Source: an uncultured Flavobacteriaceae bacterium (GTDB lineage Bacteria; Bacteroidota; Bacteroidia; Flavobacteriales; Flavobacteriaceae). From it: 64,000 nt of DNA. The stretch lies in NCBI GenBank assembly GCA_947494825.1, contig CANLWN010000005.1, forward strand, positions 186,001 to 250,000. The letters are read 5' to 3'. Made by a program: the position numbers and the translations under genes. The notes below the pieces were generated by a model. It saw only the letters and a list, made by a program, of their open reading frames with translations. It made no database searches and had not been told where the DNA came from. Below are positions 32,633 through 42,123 of this stretch, piece after piece. How positions within the stretch are numbered: position 1 is the stretch's first letter; each line of letters starts with the position of its first letter.

Positions 32633-35077
32633 ATGAAAGTTCTAAAATTTGGCGGTACCTCCGTGGCCAATGCAGAAAACATATCCCAGGTCAAAAACAT
32701 TGTCTCCAATACAAAGGACGATAAAGTAATTGTAGTACTCTCTGCCTTGGGGGGAATTACCGATCTACTGCTCCAAGCAGCGGATTTGGCCTCCAAAGAG
32801 GACAATACCTATAAAAAAACCCTTGCCGAAATTGAAAACAGGCATCTTCTTACGATTAAGGAATTGATTCCCATTACCGCACAGAGCAAAGTACTGAGCA
32901 AGGTGAAAAGTGAGCTGAACGGCCTGGAAACCTTACTTGAAGGGGCATACTCCATTAGTGAGACCACTTTGAAGTTGTCGGATAAGATAGTGAGTTATGG
33001 GGAATTGTTGTCCTCCCATATCATAAGCGAATTTTTTATCGCGGAGAAAATGGACGCGGTCTATAAGGACAGTCGAGAGCTTATCAAAACCAACGAAACC
33101 TATGGTAGGGCCGTAGTGGATTTTGAGCTTACCCATGACCGTTGCAGGGATTTTATGGCAGAAGTATCCCAAAGAATAGTGGTAATGGCCGGGTTCATAG
33201 CTTCCTCCATTAAGGGAAACACCACTACCTTGGGCAGGGGTGGTTCGGACTACACCGCCGCCATCATGGCCGGGGTCCTCAATGCGGACCTACTCGAAAT
33301 TTGGACCGATGTCAGTGGAATGTACACGGCCAATCCAAAAATAGTGAAGCAGGCCAAGGCCATTGAACACATTTCATACGAAGAAGCTATGGAACTTTCG
33401 CACTTTGGTGCCAAAGTGCTTTACCCACCTACAATACAACCCATATTGGCCAAGGGAATTTCCATAGTGATCAAGAACACCTTTAGGCCTCAGGATCCGG
33501 GTACCCTGATTACCAAAAATCAAAACAAGGAAGGAAAGACGGTTCGCGGTATAAGCCATGTGGAACATATTGTGCTTTTATCTTTGGAAGGTCCAGGGAT
33601 GGTGGGGGTTCCGGGAATATCAAAACGGTTTTTTGAGGTGCTTTCCTTAGCGGATATCAGCGTGGTGCTGATTACACAAGCCTCTTCGGAGCACTCGATA
33701 TGCGTGGGTATTTCGGCCGAGAACGCCAAAAAAGCGGCCTCCATAGTGAACGAAGCCTTTGAGTACGAGATTTCCCTTGGAAAAATAAAACCTGTCATCG
33801 TAGAAAAAGATTTGGCCATTATAGCCCTGGTGGGCGATAACATGAAAAGTCACCAAGGTCTTAGCGGAAAGATGTTCAGTACCTTGGGGAAAAACAATGT
33901 AAATATCAGGGCCATCGCGCAGGGCGCTTCCGAAAGGAACATTTCTGCCGTTATAACAAGGGAAGATGTAAAAAAGGCCCTGAACGCGCTTCACGAGGAG
34001 TTTTTTGAGGAAAATATAAAACAAATGAACCTCTTTGTAATGGGCGTGGGGAACGTGGGTTCCAAATTTCTGGCCCAAATACAAGGGCAGGAGAAATACC
34101 TAAGGGACCATCTAAAACTGAACATTAGGGTTATTGGAATATCAAATTCCCGTACCATGGTCTTTATGGAGAACGGTATCCCTTTACAGGATTGGGAAGA
34201 ACTTCTCGGCGCAGGTGAAAAAGCGGATGCCTCAGCTTTCATAGAACGGGTAGGAAAACTGAATTTCAGAAACAGCATTTTTGTGGACAATACCGCCAGC
34301 GAGGTGGTTTCGGAGACCTATGCCACCTATCTTGAAAAGAGCATTTCGGTAGTTACCTGCAATAAGATTGCATGTGCCTCGGCATATAAAAATTACAGGC
34401 AGTTAAAGGATCTTGCCCGTGAATACAATGCCCCATTTTTATTCGAGACCAATGTAGGGGCCGGACTACCAATCATAGACACCCTGAAAAACCTGATTGC
34501 TTCCGGGGATAAGATATTGAACATACAGGCCGTGTTATCGGGGAGCCTAAATTTTGTGTTTAATAATTTCAATGATCAAACCAGCTTTCACGATATTGTG
34601 AAACAGGCGCAAGAGGAAGGCTATACCGAACCGGACCCCAAAATTGACCTCAGTGGAATAGACGTGATGCGGAAAATTTTGATTTTGGCGCGAGAGAGCG
34701 GATATCAACTCGATATTGACGACATTGAGAACAAGCCCTTTCTCCCGCAGGAAAGCTTGAACACCACTAACAATGATGCCTTTTTCGCCTCCTTGGAAAA
34801 ACACGAGGCTTCCTTTCAAGACCTGTACAAAAGGGCAGTGGAAGACGACGCCAAGCTGAAATATGTGGCCCAGTTCAAGGACGGAAAGGCCAGCGTTGGT
34901 TTGGAGCGTATTCCAAAAACGCATGACTTTTACAATTTGGAAGGCAGCGATAATATTGTGCTTTTCTATACGGAACGCTATCCCAACCAACCTATGATCA
35001 TAAAAGGGGCCGGGGCGGGTGCAGAAGTCACTGCTTCCGGTATCTTTGCAGATATCATTAGAATCGGAAACTTTTGA
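32633..35077 (+). CDS. thrA: Bifunctional aspartate kinase / homoserine dehydrogenase
   Basis: First and third steps from aspartate to threonine and methionine. The 814 residues comprise an aspartokinase domain (1-about 290; KFGGTSVANAEN at 4-15, GRGGSDYTAAIMAG about 202), ACT domains for feedback control (about 310-460), and a homoserine dehydrogenase (about 465-814; VMGVGNVGSKF as NAD(P)-binding loop, VLSGSLNFVFNNF and GYTEPDPKIDLSGIDVMRK as catalytic part). Length and order match E. coli ThrA. It heads thrA-thrB-thrC behind a Thr-rich leader peptide. Confidence 0.97.
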   Translation: MKVLKFGGTSVANAENISQVKNIVSNTKDDKVIVVLSALGGITDLLLQAADLASKEDNTYKKTLAEIENRHLLTIKELIPITAQSKVLSKVKSELNGLETLLEGAYSISETTLKLSDKIVSYGELLSSHIISEFFIAEKMDAVYKDSRELIKTNETYGRAVVDFELTHDRCRDFMAEVSQRIVVMAGFIASSIKGNTTTLGRGGSDYTAAIMAGVLNADLLEIWTDVSGMYTANPKIVKQAKAIEHISYEEAMELSHFGAKVLYPPTIQPILAKGISIVIKNTFRPQDPGTLITKNQNKEGKTVRGISHVEHIVLLSLEGPGMVGVPGISKRFFEVLSLADISVVLITQASSEHSICVGISAENAKKAASIVNEAFEYEISLGKIKPVIVEKDLAIIALVGDNMKSHQGLSGKMFSTLGKNNVNIRAIAQGASERNISAVITREDVKKALNALHEEFFEENIKQMNLFVMGVGNVGSKFLAQIQGQEKYLRDHLKLNIRVIGISNSRTMVFMENGIPLQDWEELLGAGEKADASAFIERVGKLNFRNSIFVDNTASEVVSETYATYLEKSISVVTCNKIACASAYKNYRQLKDLAREYNAPFLFETNVGAGLPIIDTLKNLIASGDKILNIQAVLSGSLNFVFNNFNDQTSFHDIVKQAQEEGYTEPDPKIDLSGIDVMRKILILARESGYQLDIDDIENKPFLPQESLNTTNNDAFFASLEKHEASFQDLYKRAVEDDAKLKYVAQFKDGKASVGLERIPKTHDFYNLEGSDNIVLFYTERYPNQPMIIKGAGAGAEVTASGIFADIIRIGNF

Positions 35078-35079
35078 TC

Positions 35080-36003
35080 ATGGAAGAAATACGAATTTTT
35101 AGTCCGGCTACCATCGCCAATATTTCATGTGGGTTCGATGTTCTGGGGCTTGCCTTGGACGGTGTTGGAGACGAAATGGTCGTTCGGAAAACATCCGAAC
35201 CGGGCGTAAAGATCACCAAAATCACCGGGCAGGACCTACCCACGGACGCTCATTTAAACGTAGCGGGGGTAGCGGCCATGGCATTGCTCCAGGCCCATAC
35301 ATATCAGGGTGGTTTTGAAATGGAGATCCATAAGAAAATAAAGGCTGGAAGCGGTATTGGAAGCAGTGCGGCAAGTGCAGCAGGCGCCGTATGGGCCGTG
35401 AACAGACTATTGGGAATACCTTTTACAACCTTAGAGTTGGTGGCTTTCGCCATGGAAGGGGAACGTTTGGCAAGTGGTGTGGCCCATGCAGACAATGTAG
35501 CCCCCGCCCTTTTCGGGGGGTTTAGCCTAGTACGGAGTTACGACCCCTTGGATATTGTGAATATAAGTGCCCCGCCCGCCTTGGTGGCTACGGTTATCCA
35601 TCCACAAATAGAGATAAAGACCTCGGATTCGAGAAAAATCCTGAAAACCAAAATATCCCTGGAAGACGGTATAAAGCAATGGGGCAATGTAGGCGGACTC
35701 GTTGCAGGTCTTTACACTCAGGATTATGGGCTTATTGGACGTTCCTTAGTGGACCATATTGTAGAACCCATTCGGTCCATACTCATCCCCGGTTTTGACG
35801 AGGTGAAATCCAAATCTCTGGACGCAGGTGCCCTTGGGTGTGGTATTTCGGGCTCGGGGCCTTCCATTTTTGGCCTCAGCAAGGGGATGGACACCGCCAA
35901 AGCAGTAGCGATATCCATGAAGGAAGTGTATCAAAAAATCGGAATTCCCTACGATATTCATATCTCCAAGATCAATTCCGATGGAATCAAGATATTGAAC
36001 TAA
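35080..36003 (+). CDS. thrB: Homoserine kinase
   Basis: GHMP-family kinase that phosphorylates homoserine, 307 residues. The start is the ATG at 35080 (MEEIRIFSPATIAN), 2 bp after the thrA stop; a TTG at 35074 would add two residues. The phosphate-binding loop KAGSGIGSSAASAAGAV is near residue 90 and the GHMP C-terminal motif GCGISGSGPSIFGL near 250. It ends at the base before thrC begins. Confidence 0.96.
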   Translation: MEEIRIFSPATIANISCGFDVLGLALDGVGDEMVVRKTSEPGVKITKITGQDLPTDAHLNVAGVAAMALLQAHTYQGGFEMEIHKKIKAGSGIGSSAASAAGAVWAVNRLLGIPFTTLELVAFAMEGERLASGVAHADNVAPALFGGFSLVRSYDPLDIVNISAPPALVATVIHPQIEIKTSDSRKILKTKISLEDGIKQWGNVGGLVAGLYTQDYGLIGRSLVDHIVEPIRSILIPGFDEVKSKSLDAGALGCGISGSGPSIFGLSKGMDTAKAVAISMKEVYQKIGIPYDIHISKINSDGIKILN

Positions 36004-37299
36004 ATGAATTTTTACAGCTTAAACGGGCAAGCGCCCCAGGTTTCCTTTAAAGATGCGGTAATCAATGGTATAGCGCCCGATAGGGGCTTGTATTTTCCCG
36101 AAAAGATCGATCCGCTACCGGCTTCCTTCTTTGATGACATCGCCAGCCTTTCCAAACATGAAATAGCATTCCGGGCCATAAGGCAATTTGTAAGCGTGGA
36201 TATCCCTGATGGGCCATTGCGGGAAATCATAAGCAAAGTGCTGGATTTTGATTTTCCCCTTGTGGAGCTTGGGGAAAATATGGCCGCCTTGGAGCTTTTT
36301 CACGGCCCCACTATGGCCTTTAAAGACGTTGGCGCACGTTTTATGGCCCAATGTCTCGGTTATTTTTCCCAGGGAAAGAACAATGAGGTTACGGTACTGG
36401 TTGCCACCTCAGGGGATACAGGAGGAGCCGTTGCCAATGGCTTTTTGGGAGTCGAAGGGGTCCAAGTGGTCATTTTATATCCCAGCGGTAAGGTAAGCGA
36501 TATCCAGGAGCGGCAGCTGACCACTTTGGGTAAAAACATTACGGCGATGGAGGTAACGGGTAGCTTTGATGATTGCCAGCATATGGTAAAAACTGCCTTT
36601 TTGGATAAGGACCTGCTTGCCCATATGCAATTGACCTCGGCCAATTCCATAAATGTGGCCCGCTGGCTGCCCCAGTTATTCTACTTCTTATTTGCTTACC
36701 GACAGGCACAAAAAAAGGAAATGGAAATCGTGTTTTCCGTTCCAAGCGGTAATTTTGGAAACATTTGTGCCGGTATGGTGGCAAAACGTCTGGGCATGCC
36801 CGCTAAACATTTTGTGGCCGCCACCAATCTGAATGATATTGTCCCCAATTACATGAAAAATGCACGTTACGAGCCAAAACCCTCCGTGGCTACTATATCG
36901 AACGCCATGGATGTGGGAGATCCCAGTAACTTTATTCGCATTAGGCACCTATATGGTAATCGTTTTGATGCACTTGCCCAGGATCTCTCCTCCTATTCCT
37001 TTACCGATACCGAGACCAAAGCGGCCATGAAGCATATTTACCGGGAATCCAAATACATTACAGACCCGCATGGGGCCGTAGGCTATTTAGGCCTTAAAAA
37101 ATACCAGGCGGAGCACCCCAACACCTACGGGATATTTTTGGAAACGGCACATCCGGTAAAATTTTTGGACATCGTGGAGGACACCATTGATCAAAAGTTG
37201 CCCATCCCGCCACAAATCCAAAAGGTGATGGACGGAACAAAGAAGGCCCATGCCATAAGCTCCTACGACCAGCTAAAATCGTATTTGTTGAGTGGCTAG
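36004..37299 (+). CDS. thrC: Threonine synthase
   Basis: PLP-dependent enzyme that turns O-phosphohomoserine into threonine, 431 residues. The PLP lysine lies in HGPTMAFKDVGARFM (about 99-113), and VATSGDTGGAVANGF and VPSGNFGNICAG bind the cofactor phosphate. This is the shorter, E. coli-like class without an N-terminal SAM-regulated extension. The start codon follows the thrB stop directly, so translation is coupled. Confidence 0.96.
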   Translation: MNFYSLNGQAPQVSFKDAVINGIAPDRGLYFPEKIDPLPASFFDDIASLSKHEIAFRAIRQFVSVDIPDGPLREIISKVLDFDFPLVELGENMAALELFHGPTMAFKDVGARFMAQCLGYFSQGKNNEVTVLVATSGDTGGAVANGFLGVEGVQVVILYPSGKVSDIQERQLTTLGKNITAMEVTGSFDDCQHMVKTAFLDKDLLAHMQLTSANSINVARWLPQLFYFLFAYRQAQKKEMEIVFSVPSGNFGNICAGMVAKRLGMPAKHFVAATNLNDIVPNYMKNARYEPKPSVATISNAMDVGDPSNFIRIRHLYGNRFDALAQDLSSYSFTDTETKAAMKHIYRESKYITDPHGAVGYLGLKKYQAEHPNTYGIFLETAHPVKFLDIVEDTIDQKLPIPPQIQKVMDGTKKAHAISSYDQLKSYLLSG

Positions 37300-37373
37300 G
37301 TTCAATTTTAAACAGTAGTAGGCATACGTAAAAGATTTGAAAATCTTTGTTATGCTGTCGATAAATTAATCGA

Positions 37374-37381
37374 TAAATTTG
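37374..37381 (+). promoter_or_regulatory. Probable -7 box upstream of gcvT
   Basis: TAAATTTG matches TAnnTTTG exactly, 18 bases before the gcvT ATG. No TTTG at the usual distance is clear. No glycine riboswitch fits in the 100-bp gap. Confidence 0.5.
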
Positions 37382-37399
37382 TCCATCAAATTAAAGAGG

Positions 37400-38485
37400 A
37401 TGAAGAGCACTGCTTTGACAAAAACACACGAGGCTCTGGGAGCCAAAATGGTACCTTTTGCCGGATATCAAATGCCGGTTTCCTATGAGGGGGTTACGGT
37501 GGAACACGAAACGGTAAGACAGGGTGTGGGCGTTTTTGATGTATCCCATATGGGAGAGTTTCTGATAGAAGGCCCAAATGCCCTAGATCTGGTACAAAAG
37601 GTAAGCGCCAACGATGCCGCCAAGCTTACGGTAGGCAAGGCACAATACAGTTATTTGCCCAACGAAACAGGTGGTATTGTAGATGATCTAATTGTGTACC
37701 GGGTAAAAGAAGAGGTCTATCTTTTGGTGGTAAACGCTTCCAATATCGATAAGGATTGGCGCCACATTTCCAAGTATAACGAATCCATTGGGGCCACCAT
37801 GCGAAACATTTCGGAGGACTATTCCCTGTTGGCCATTCAGGGCCCAAAAGCGGTGGAGGCCATGCAATCGCTTAGCTCGGTGGATTTGGCAACTATTAGT
37901 TTCTACAATTTTGTGGTGGCAGATTTTGCCGGAATTGCCCATGTCATTATTTCGGCAACGGGATATACCGGATCTGGCGGATTCGAGATTTATTGCAAAA
38001 ACGGGGAGGTAAAGCAGGTTTGGGACAACGTACTGGAAGCAGGTGCAGACTACGGCATAAAACCCATTGGTTTAGCGGCTAGGGACACCTTACGATTGGA
38101 AATGGGCTATTGCCTTTATGGGAACGATATAGATGACCAAACCTCCCCATTTGAAGCGGGATTGGGGTGGACCACCAAATTTGCCAAGGATTTTGTGAAC
38201 AGCGAGGCATTGGCCAAAGCCAAGGAACATGGTGCAAAGCGAAAATTAATCGCCTTTGAACTGGATGAACGAGGTATCCCGAGACAAGGCTACGATATTG
38301 TGGACACCAACGGTGCCGTACTGGGAAGGGTCACTTCGGGTACGATGTCACCTTCACTGGGCAAAGGGATTGGACTGGGGTATGTTCCTTCCGTTTTTTC
38401 TTCGGTTGGAAGCAAGATCCACATTCAAATTAGAAAAAACGCGGTTCCGGCCACTGTGGTCAAACTCCCCTTTTACAAAGGTTAA
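37400..38485 (+). CDS. gcvT: Aminomethyltransferase, glycine cleavage T protein
   Basis: Tetrahydrofolate-dependent T protein of the glycine cleavage system, 361 residues from the ATG at 37400 (MKSTALTKTHEALGAKMVPF); an upstream TTG would add seven residues. Motifs: GVFDVSHMGEF near residue 53, ATGYTGSGGFEIY near 200, GLAARDTLRLEMGYCLYGNDID near 230. Other gcv genes are not in the window. The stop codon overlaps the start of the glutaminase gene. Confidence 0.96.
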   Translation: MKSTALTKTHEALGAKMVPFAGYQMPVSYEGVTVEHETVRQGVGVFDVSHMGEFLIEGPNALDLVQKVSANDAAKLTVGKAQYSYLPNETGGIVDDLIVYRVKEEVYLLVVNASNIDKDWRHISKYNESIGATMRNISEDYSLLAIQGPKAVEAMQSLSSVDLATISFYNFVVADFAGIAHVIISATGYTGSGGFEIYCKNGEVKQVWDNVLEAGADYGIKPIGLAARDTLRLEMGYCLYGNDIDDQTSPFEAGLGWTTKFAKDFVNSEALAKAKEHGAKRKLIAFELDERGIPRQGYDIVDTNGAVLGRVTSGTMSPSLGKGIGLGYVPSVFSSVGSKIHIQIRKNAVPATVVKLPFYKG

Positions 38486-39399
38486 TGATCGACTTTCAGC
38501 GTATTTTGAATGAAATTTTGGGCGACCTTTCAACCGCAAAGGACAGGGGAACGGTTGCCTCCTATATTCCCGAGCTGGCCAAGATCGACATCAATAAATT
38601 TGGAATACACCTCATTGATGATGCAGGAAATGAATATAGTTCGGGTAACTCGGACGAAGCCTTTTCCATACAGAGTATCTCTAAGGTGCTTTCCTTGGGA
38701 TACGCCTTTTCCATAGTAGGGGACGATCTATGGGAACGGGTAAATGTAGAACCTTCCGGAGATCCCTTTAACCATTTGTCCTTACTGGAAATGGAGAACG
38801 GCATTCCCAGAAACCCATTGATCAATGCCGGAGCCATAGTCATCGCTGATGTATTGGTCTCACGTTTAAAAAATCCCAAGGATGATTTTCTAACCTATAT
38901 CAGGACCATCGCCAGTGACCCCAGCATAGCCTATGATCCCAGTGTGGCGCGATCAGAGAAGGAAACGGGCTTCCGCAACTACGCGGCGGCCAATCTTTTA
39001 AAGTCCTATGGAAATCTGGAGAACGATGTTGAACAGGTGCTCGATTTTTATTTTCATCAATGTGCCCTACACATGTCCTGCAGACAGCTGGCCAATGTAT
39101 TTTACATGTTCATGAACCGCGGCAAATGCCTACATGACAACAAATATTTTAACCTCAACCATGTAAAAAGGATCAATGCCCTTATGCTTACCTGTGGTTT
39201 TTATGATGAAGCGGGAGAGTTTGCCTTTGAAGTGGGTCTTCCTGGTAAAAGCGGGGTCGGTGGAGGAATCGTGGCCGTATTGCCCAACGAATTTTCTGTG
39301 GCCACCTGGTCTCCAGGCCTTAACAAAAAGGGAAACTCCCAATTGGGTATGCTGGCTTTGGAACAGTTGACCACAAAAACCGGACGATCAATTTTTTAG
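38485..39399 (+). CDS. glsA: Glutaminase
   Basis: Serine beta-lactamase-like glutaminase that hydrolyses glutamine to glutamate and ammonia, 304 residues. The catalytic Ser-x-x-Lys pair is in SIQSISKVLSL (about 62-72). NPLINAGAIV, ARSEKETGFRNYA and GKSGVGGGIVAVLP are family landmarks. The ATG overlaps the gcvT stop (TAATG), so the two genes are coupled. Confidence 0.95.
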   Translation: MIDFQRILNEILGDLSTAKDRGTVASYIPELAKIDINKFGIHLIDDAGNEYSSGNSDEAFSIQSISKVLSLGYAFSIVGDDLWERVNVEPSGDPFNHLSLLEMENGIPRNPLINAGAIVIADVLVSRLKNPKDDFLTYIRTIASDPSIAYDPSVARSEKETGFRNYAAANLLKSYGNLENDVEQVLDFYFHQCALHMSCRQLANVFYMFMNRGKCLHDNKYFNLNHVKRINALMLTCGFYDEAGEFAFEVGLPGKSGVGGGIVAVLPNEFSVATWSPGLNKKGNSQLGMLALEQLTTKTGRSIF

Positions 39400-39402
39400 C
39401 AA

Positions 39403-40224
39403 TTGGAGAAAAGTAAAATCCTCATACTCGGTGCCAGTGGGTTTATTGGCAATGCCATCTACAGGGAGCTCTGTTCCTATTTTGACACCTTTGGTACTTA
39501 CTGTTCCGCAGCTAACACCTACGATGGTAATCAACAGTTCTTTAGATATGACATGGAAGAGGACGATGTCTATCGCTTACTGGAAAAAGTACAGCCACAT
39601 TTTATCATATCGGCCCTAAGAGGCAATTTTGGTGCTCAGATACAAGCGCATGGGCATATCCTGGAATACGTGTCCAAGCATGACTGTACCTTGTATTTTT
39701 TGTCCTCCGCCAATGTCTTCGATTCCTATAGCAAATTCCCTTCCTATGAATACGATAAAACGCTTTCGGAAAGTGTCTATGGCCGTTTAAAAATCAAAAT
39801 AGAGAACATGCTTCTGCGTCTTCCCAAAAGAAAAACGGCTATTTTGAGAATACCAATGGTTTTTGGGAACACCTCGCCCAGGATAAAGGAAATTAAATCC
39901 TGTATCTGGAACAATGAGCCCGTGGAGGTATTTCCCAATCTAATTATGAATGTGACCAATGACGATAAACTTACCCAGCAAATCCACTACCTCATCAACC
40001 GCTCAAAAAGTGGTATCTACCATCTAGGAAGTCATGACCTGGTACACCACGAAGATTTTATCAAAGAAGTGGTGGACCGTATCGGGGATTTCAACCCTAT
40101 CTATAAAAGGGTCTTTACCACCAATGACGAGCGCTACCTTGCCGTATTGCCCAAGGACAACAAACTGCCCAAAAACCTACAGACCGCTTATCAGGAGATC
40201 ATTGATCACCATATCATGAGCTAG
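39403..40224 (+). CDS. NAD-dependent epimerase / RmlD-like sugar-nucleotide protein
   Basis: Short-chain dehydrogenase with an N-terminal Rossmann fold: ILGASGFIGNAIY (about 7-19) carries the GxxGxxG loop. FLSSANVFDSYSKFPSYEYDKT supplies the Ser and a downstream SVYGRLKIK may provide the Tyr-x3-Lys active pair in the RmlD/NAD-epimerase manner. The 273 residues begin at TTG; no ATG precedes the Rossmann motif, so the TTG start is forced. It starts 3 bp after glsA. The substrate is unknown. Confidence 0.8.
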   Translation: MEKSKILILGASGFIGNAIYRELCSYFDTFGTYCSAANTYDGNQQFFRYDMEEDDVYRLLEKVQPHFIISALRGNFGAQIQAHGHILEYVSKHDCTLYFLSSANVFDSYSKFPSYEYDKTLSESVYGRLKIKIENMLLRLPKRKTAILRIPMVFGNTSPRIKEIKSCIWNNEPVEVFPNLIMNVTNDDKLTQQIHYLINRSKSGIYHLGSHDLVHHEDFIKEVVDRIGDFNPIYKRVFTTNDERYLAVLPKDNKLPKNLQTAYQEIIDHHIMS

Positions 40225-40288
40225 ACCTAAAAAACAGTACTCCTGGCAAAGACATAATTTTATTACCTTTAATAAAATCAGATACGCT

Positions 40289-40570
40289 ATGGAAAAATTA
40301 TCACAAGCCGATATTGAAAAAAGATTGGAAAAACTGCAAGGCTGGCGGTATAACAATGGGGCTATTGAAAAGTCCTTTCGGTTCACCGACTTTAAAGAGG
40401 CCTTTGCCGTCATGACCCGTATTGCCTTTGAATGTGAGGCTCAAGGACACCATCCGGAGTGGAGTAACGTCTACAATTCCCTGTCCGTTCGTTTAAATAC
40501 GCATGATGCGGGCGGAATCACCACTTACGATTTTGACCTGGCGCACACCATTGAAAAAATCGTGGGATAA
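40289..40570 (+). CDS. phhB: 4a-hydroxytetrahydrobiopterin dehydratase
   Basis: Pterin-4a-carbinolamine dehydratase, which recycles the cofactor of aromatic amino-acid hydroxylases, 93 residues. The family signature is complete: HHPEWSNVYNSLSVRLNTHD (about 51-70), with the catalytic His residues. No hydroxylase gene is in the window; in Bacteroidota the same fold also serves molybdopterin or unknown pterin roles. Confidence 0.93.
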   Translation: MEKLSQADIEKRLEKLQGWRYNNGAIEKSFRFTDFKEAFAVMTRIAFECEAQGHHPEWSNVYNSLSVRLNTHDAGGITTYDFDLAHTIEKIVG

Positions 40571-40597
40571 TGTGGGCCACATACCTTAGCTCCCCAC

Positions 40598-40627
40598 TTG
40601 CGACCCTATCAAATTTTGCTAAATTTG
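40598..40627 (+). promoter_or_regulatory. Promoter of the yebC-family gene
   Basis: TTG (40598-40600), 19-base spacer, TAAATTTG (40620-40627), 25 bases before the ATG at 40653. Confidence 0.7.
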
Positions 40628-40652
40628 TGGCAGTTTACCAATTTTAGATTAG

Positions 40653-41363
40653 ATGGGAAGAGCTTTCGAATTCAGAAAAGCACGTAAAATGAAACGATGG
40701 GCGGCCATGTCCAAGGCCTTTACCCGTATTGGCAAGGACATTGTTATGGCGGTCAAGGAAGGTGGGGCGGATCCCGACGCAAACGCAAGACTACGGGCAG
40801 TCATCCAAAACGCCAAAGCGGTCAACATGCCCAAGGACAACATAGAAAGGGCCATAAAACGGGCCTCCGATAAGAGTCAGGGCGATTATAAGGAAGTGCT
40901 TTTTGAAGGGTATGCGCCGCACGGTATAGCCATACTGATCGAAACCGCAACCGACAACAACACCCGTACCGTGGCCAACATACGTAGCTATTTCAACAAA
41001 TGCAACGGGAGCCTGGGTACCTCAGGTTCCGTGGAGTTCATGTTTGACCATACGTGCAATTTCCGCATCAATGCAGAGGGCATTGACCCCGAAGAACTGG
41101 AATTGGAGATGATCGATTACGGCGCCGAAGAGGTCTTTGTGGATGATGACGGTATCCTGATCTATGCCCCTTTCGAGAGTTTTGGATCATTACAAAAGGA
41201 ACTGGAAGTCCGGGAAATTGAAATTTTATCCTCAGGTTTTGAACGTATTCCACAAGTAACCAAGGCCTTGAACGAAGAGCAAATCGCCGACGTGGAAAAA
41301 CTGTTGGAAAAAATTGAGGAGGACGACGATGTACAGAACGTGTACCACACCATGCAGGAATGA
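40653..41363 (+). CDS. yebC: YebC/PmpR (TACO1) family protein
   Basis: A 236-residue protein of the YebC/TACO1 family, long called a transcription regulator and more recently linked to ribosomal translation through difficult peptides. It begins MGRAFEFRKARKMKRWAAMSK and has the VNMPKDNIERAIKRASD box (about 65-83) and the TDNNTRTVANIRSYFNKCNG segment, both hallmarks. Complete in length. Confidence 0.95.
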   Translation: MGRAFEFRKARKMKRWAAMSKAFTRIGKDIVMAVKEGGADPDANARLRAVIQNAKAVNMPKDNIERAIKRASDKSQGDYKEVLFEGYAPHGIAILIETATDNNTRTVANIRSYFNKCNGSLGTSGSVEFMFDHTCNFRINAEGIDPEELELEMIDYGAEEVFVDDDGILIYAPFESFGSLQKELEVREIEILSSGFERIPQVTKALNEEQIADVEKLLEKIEEDDDVQNVYHTMQE

Positions 41364-41508
41364 TTGCGCTAGATTGCGGCTGGGTCAAAATCCAGGTCCT
41401 TCCAGACATAGGGTTCCAGAATGGACAGGTTCTTCCTCTCTTTTTTACTACCAATAGTCGAAAAAATATGGTTTTTATCGGATTTGGAACGTCCTTTGTA
41501 GGGATTAT

Positions 41509-41524
41509 GTTACAAATTTGTAAC
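41509..41524. promoter_or_regulatory. Perfect 16-bp palindrome before a lipoprotein gene
   Basis: GTTACAAATTTGTAAC, 17 bases upstream of the lipoprotein ATG at 41542. It may be an operator for an unknown regulator. No T-run follows, so a terminator is unlikely. Confidence 0.4.
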
Positions 41525-41541
41525 CCCTAGAATCCCCCGTT

Positions 41542-42024
41542 ATGAAAAAGTTAATGCCCCTTTTTTCGTGTTTAGGGCTATTCCTACTCATCTCTTGTAG
41601 CTCTACTGATGGCGATGAAACACCCGTACCTGGCCCTGGTGAGCCTGGTGGTAATCCCATAGCGGATATTACCGGAAACTGGAGGGCTACCAGTGCTGTC
41701 TTTGATATTGCCTTTGCCGGAGGTCCAGAACAGATCGATGCCGTTGCGGAAGGTGGGGAAGTCCTTTTGAACATTCAGGCCAGTGGCGTTTTTACCTATA
41801 CCGTGGTCATAGGGGAAAATCCTCCTGATATTATTACCGGAAGATTGGCCTTTGAAGGCACGACCGTACTCGTAACCTTTGATGCAAATCCAGGTGTTGA
41901 AGTGGTTTTCGACATCCAAAGCACTGCCACGACCTTATCTGTGGAAGGGCCCATTGTTTTTGATTTTGACGCGGATGGCACAGCGGAAAATGCGGATGCA
42001 GACCTAGACTTCGTAAAACTGTAA
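41542..42024 (+). CDS. Lipoprotein with lipocalin-like beta structure
   Basis: A 160-residue exported lipoprotein. The signal ends in LLISCSS, with the lipidated Cys at about residue 19, followed by a Gly/Pro spacer and a beta-rich domain (about 42-160) starting ITGNWRAT, the usual opening of lipocalin-like and related flavobacterial domains. The C-terminus has Asp-rich FDFDADGTAENADADLD, possibly calcium-binding. Function unknown. Confidence 0.75.
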   Translation: MKKLMPLFSCLGLFLLISCSSTDGDETPVPGPGEPGGNPIADITGNWRATSAVFDIAFAGGPEQIDAVAEGGEVLLNIQASGVFTYTVVIGENPPDIITGRLAFEGTTVLVTFDANPGVEVVFDIQSTATTLSVEGPIVFDFDADGTAENADADLDFVKL

Positions 42025-42068
42025 CCCCTATCCTTTACCTTCCTTGTTACCTCCCATTACGGCATAAA

Positions 42069-42098
42069 AAAGAGACCCGGGGGAAAATAGGTCTCTTT
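42069..42098. terminator. Terminator between convergent lipoprotein and nuclease genes
   Basis: AAAGAGACC (42069-42077) pairs with GGTCTCTTT (42090-42098). The run of A just before it gives six T on the minus strand, so it mainly serves the nuclease gene. Confidence 0.8.
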
Positions 42099-42123
42099 GA
42101 ATGTACCTTCAAGATATTGTTAA

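Noticed and set aside
37300-37399. Glycine riboswitch upstream of gcvT
   Set aside because: The gap is only 100 bp and shows none of the riboswitch core; only small hairpins and a promoter box are present.
41364-41541. Small gene between yebC and the lipoprotein
   Set aside because: No open frame with protein-like content; only a palindrome at 41509-41524 stands out.
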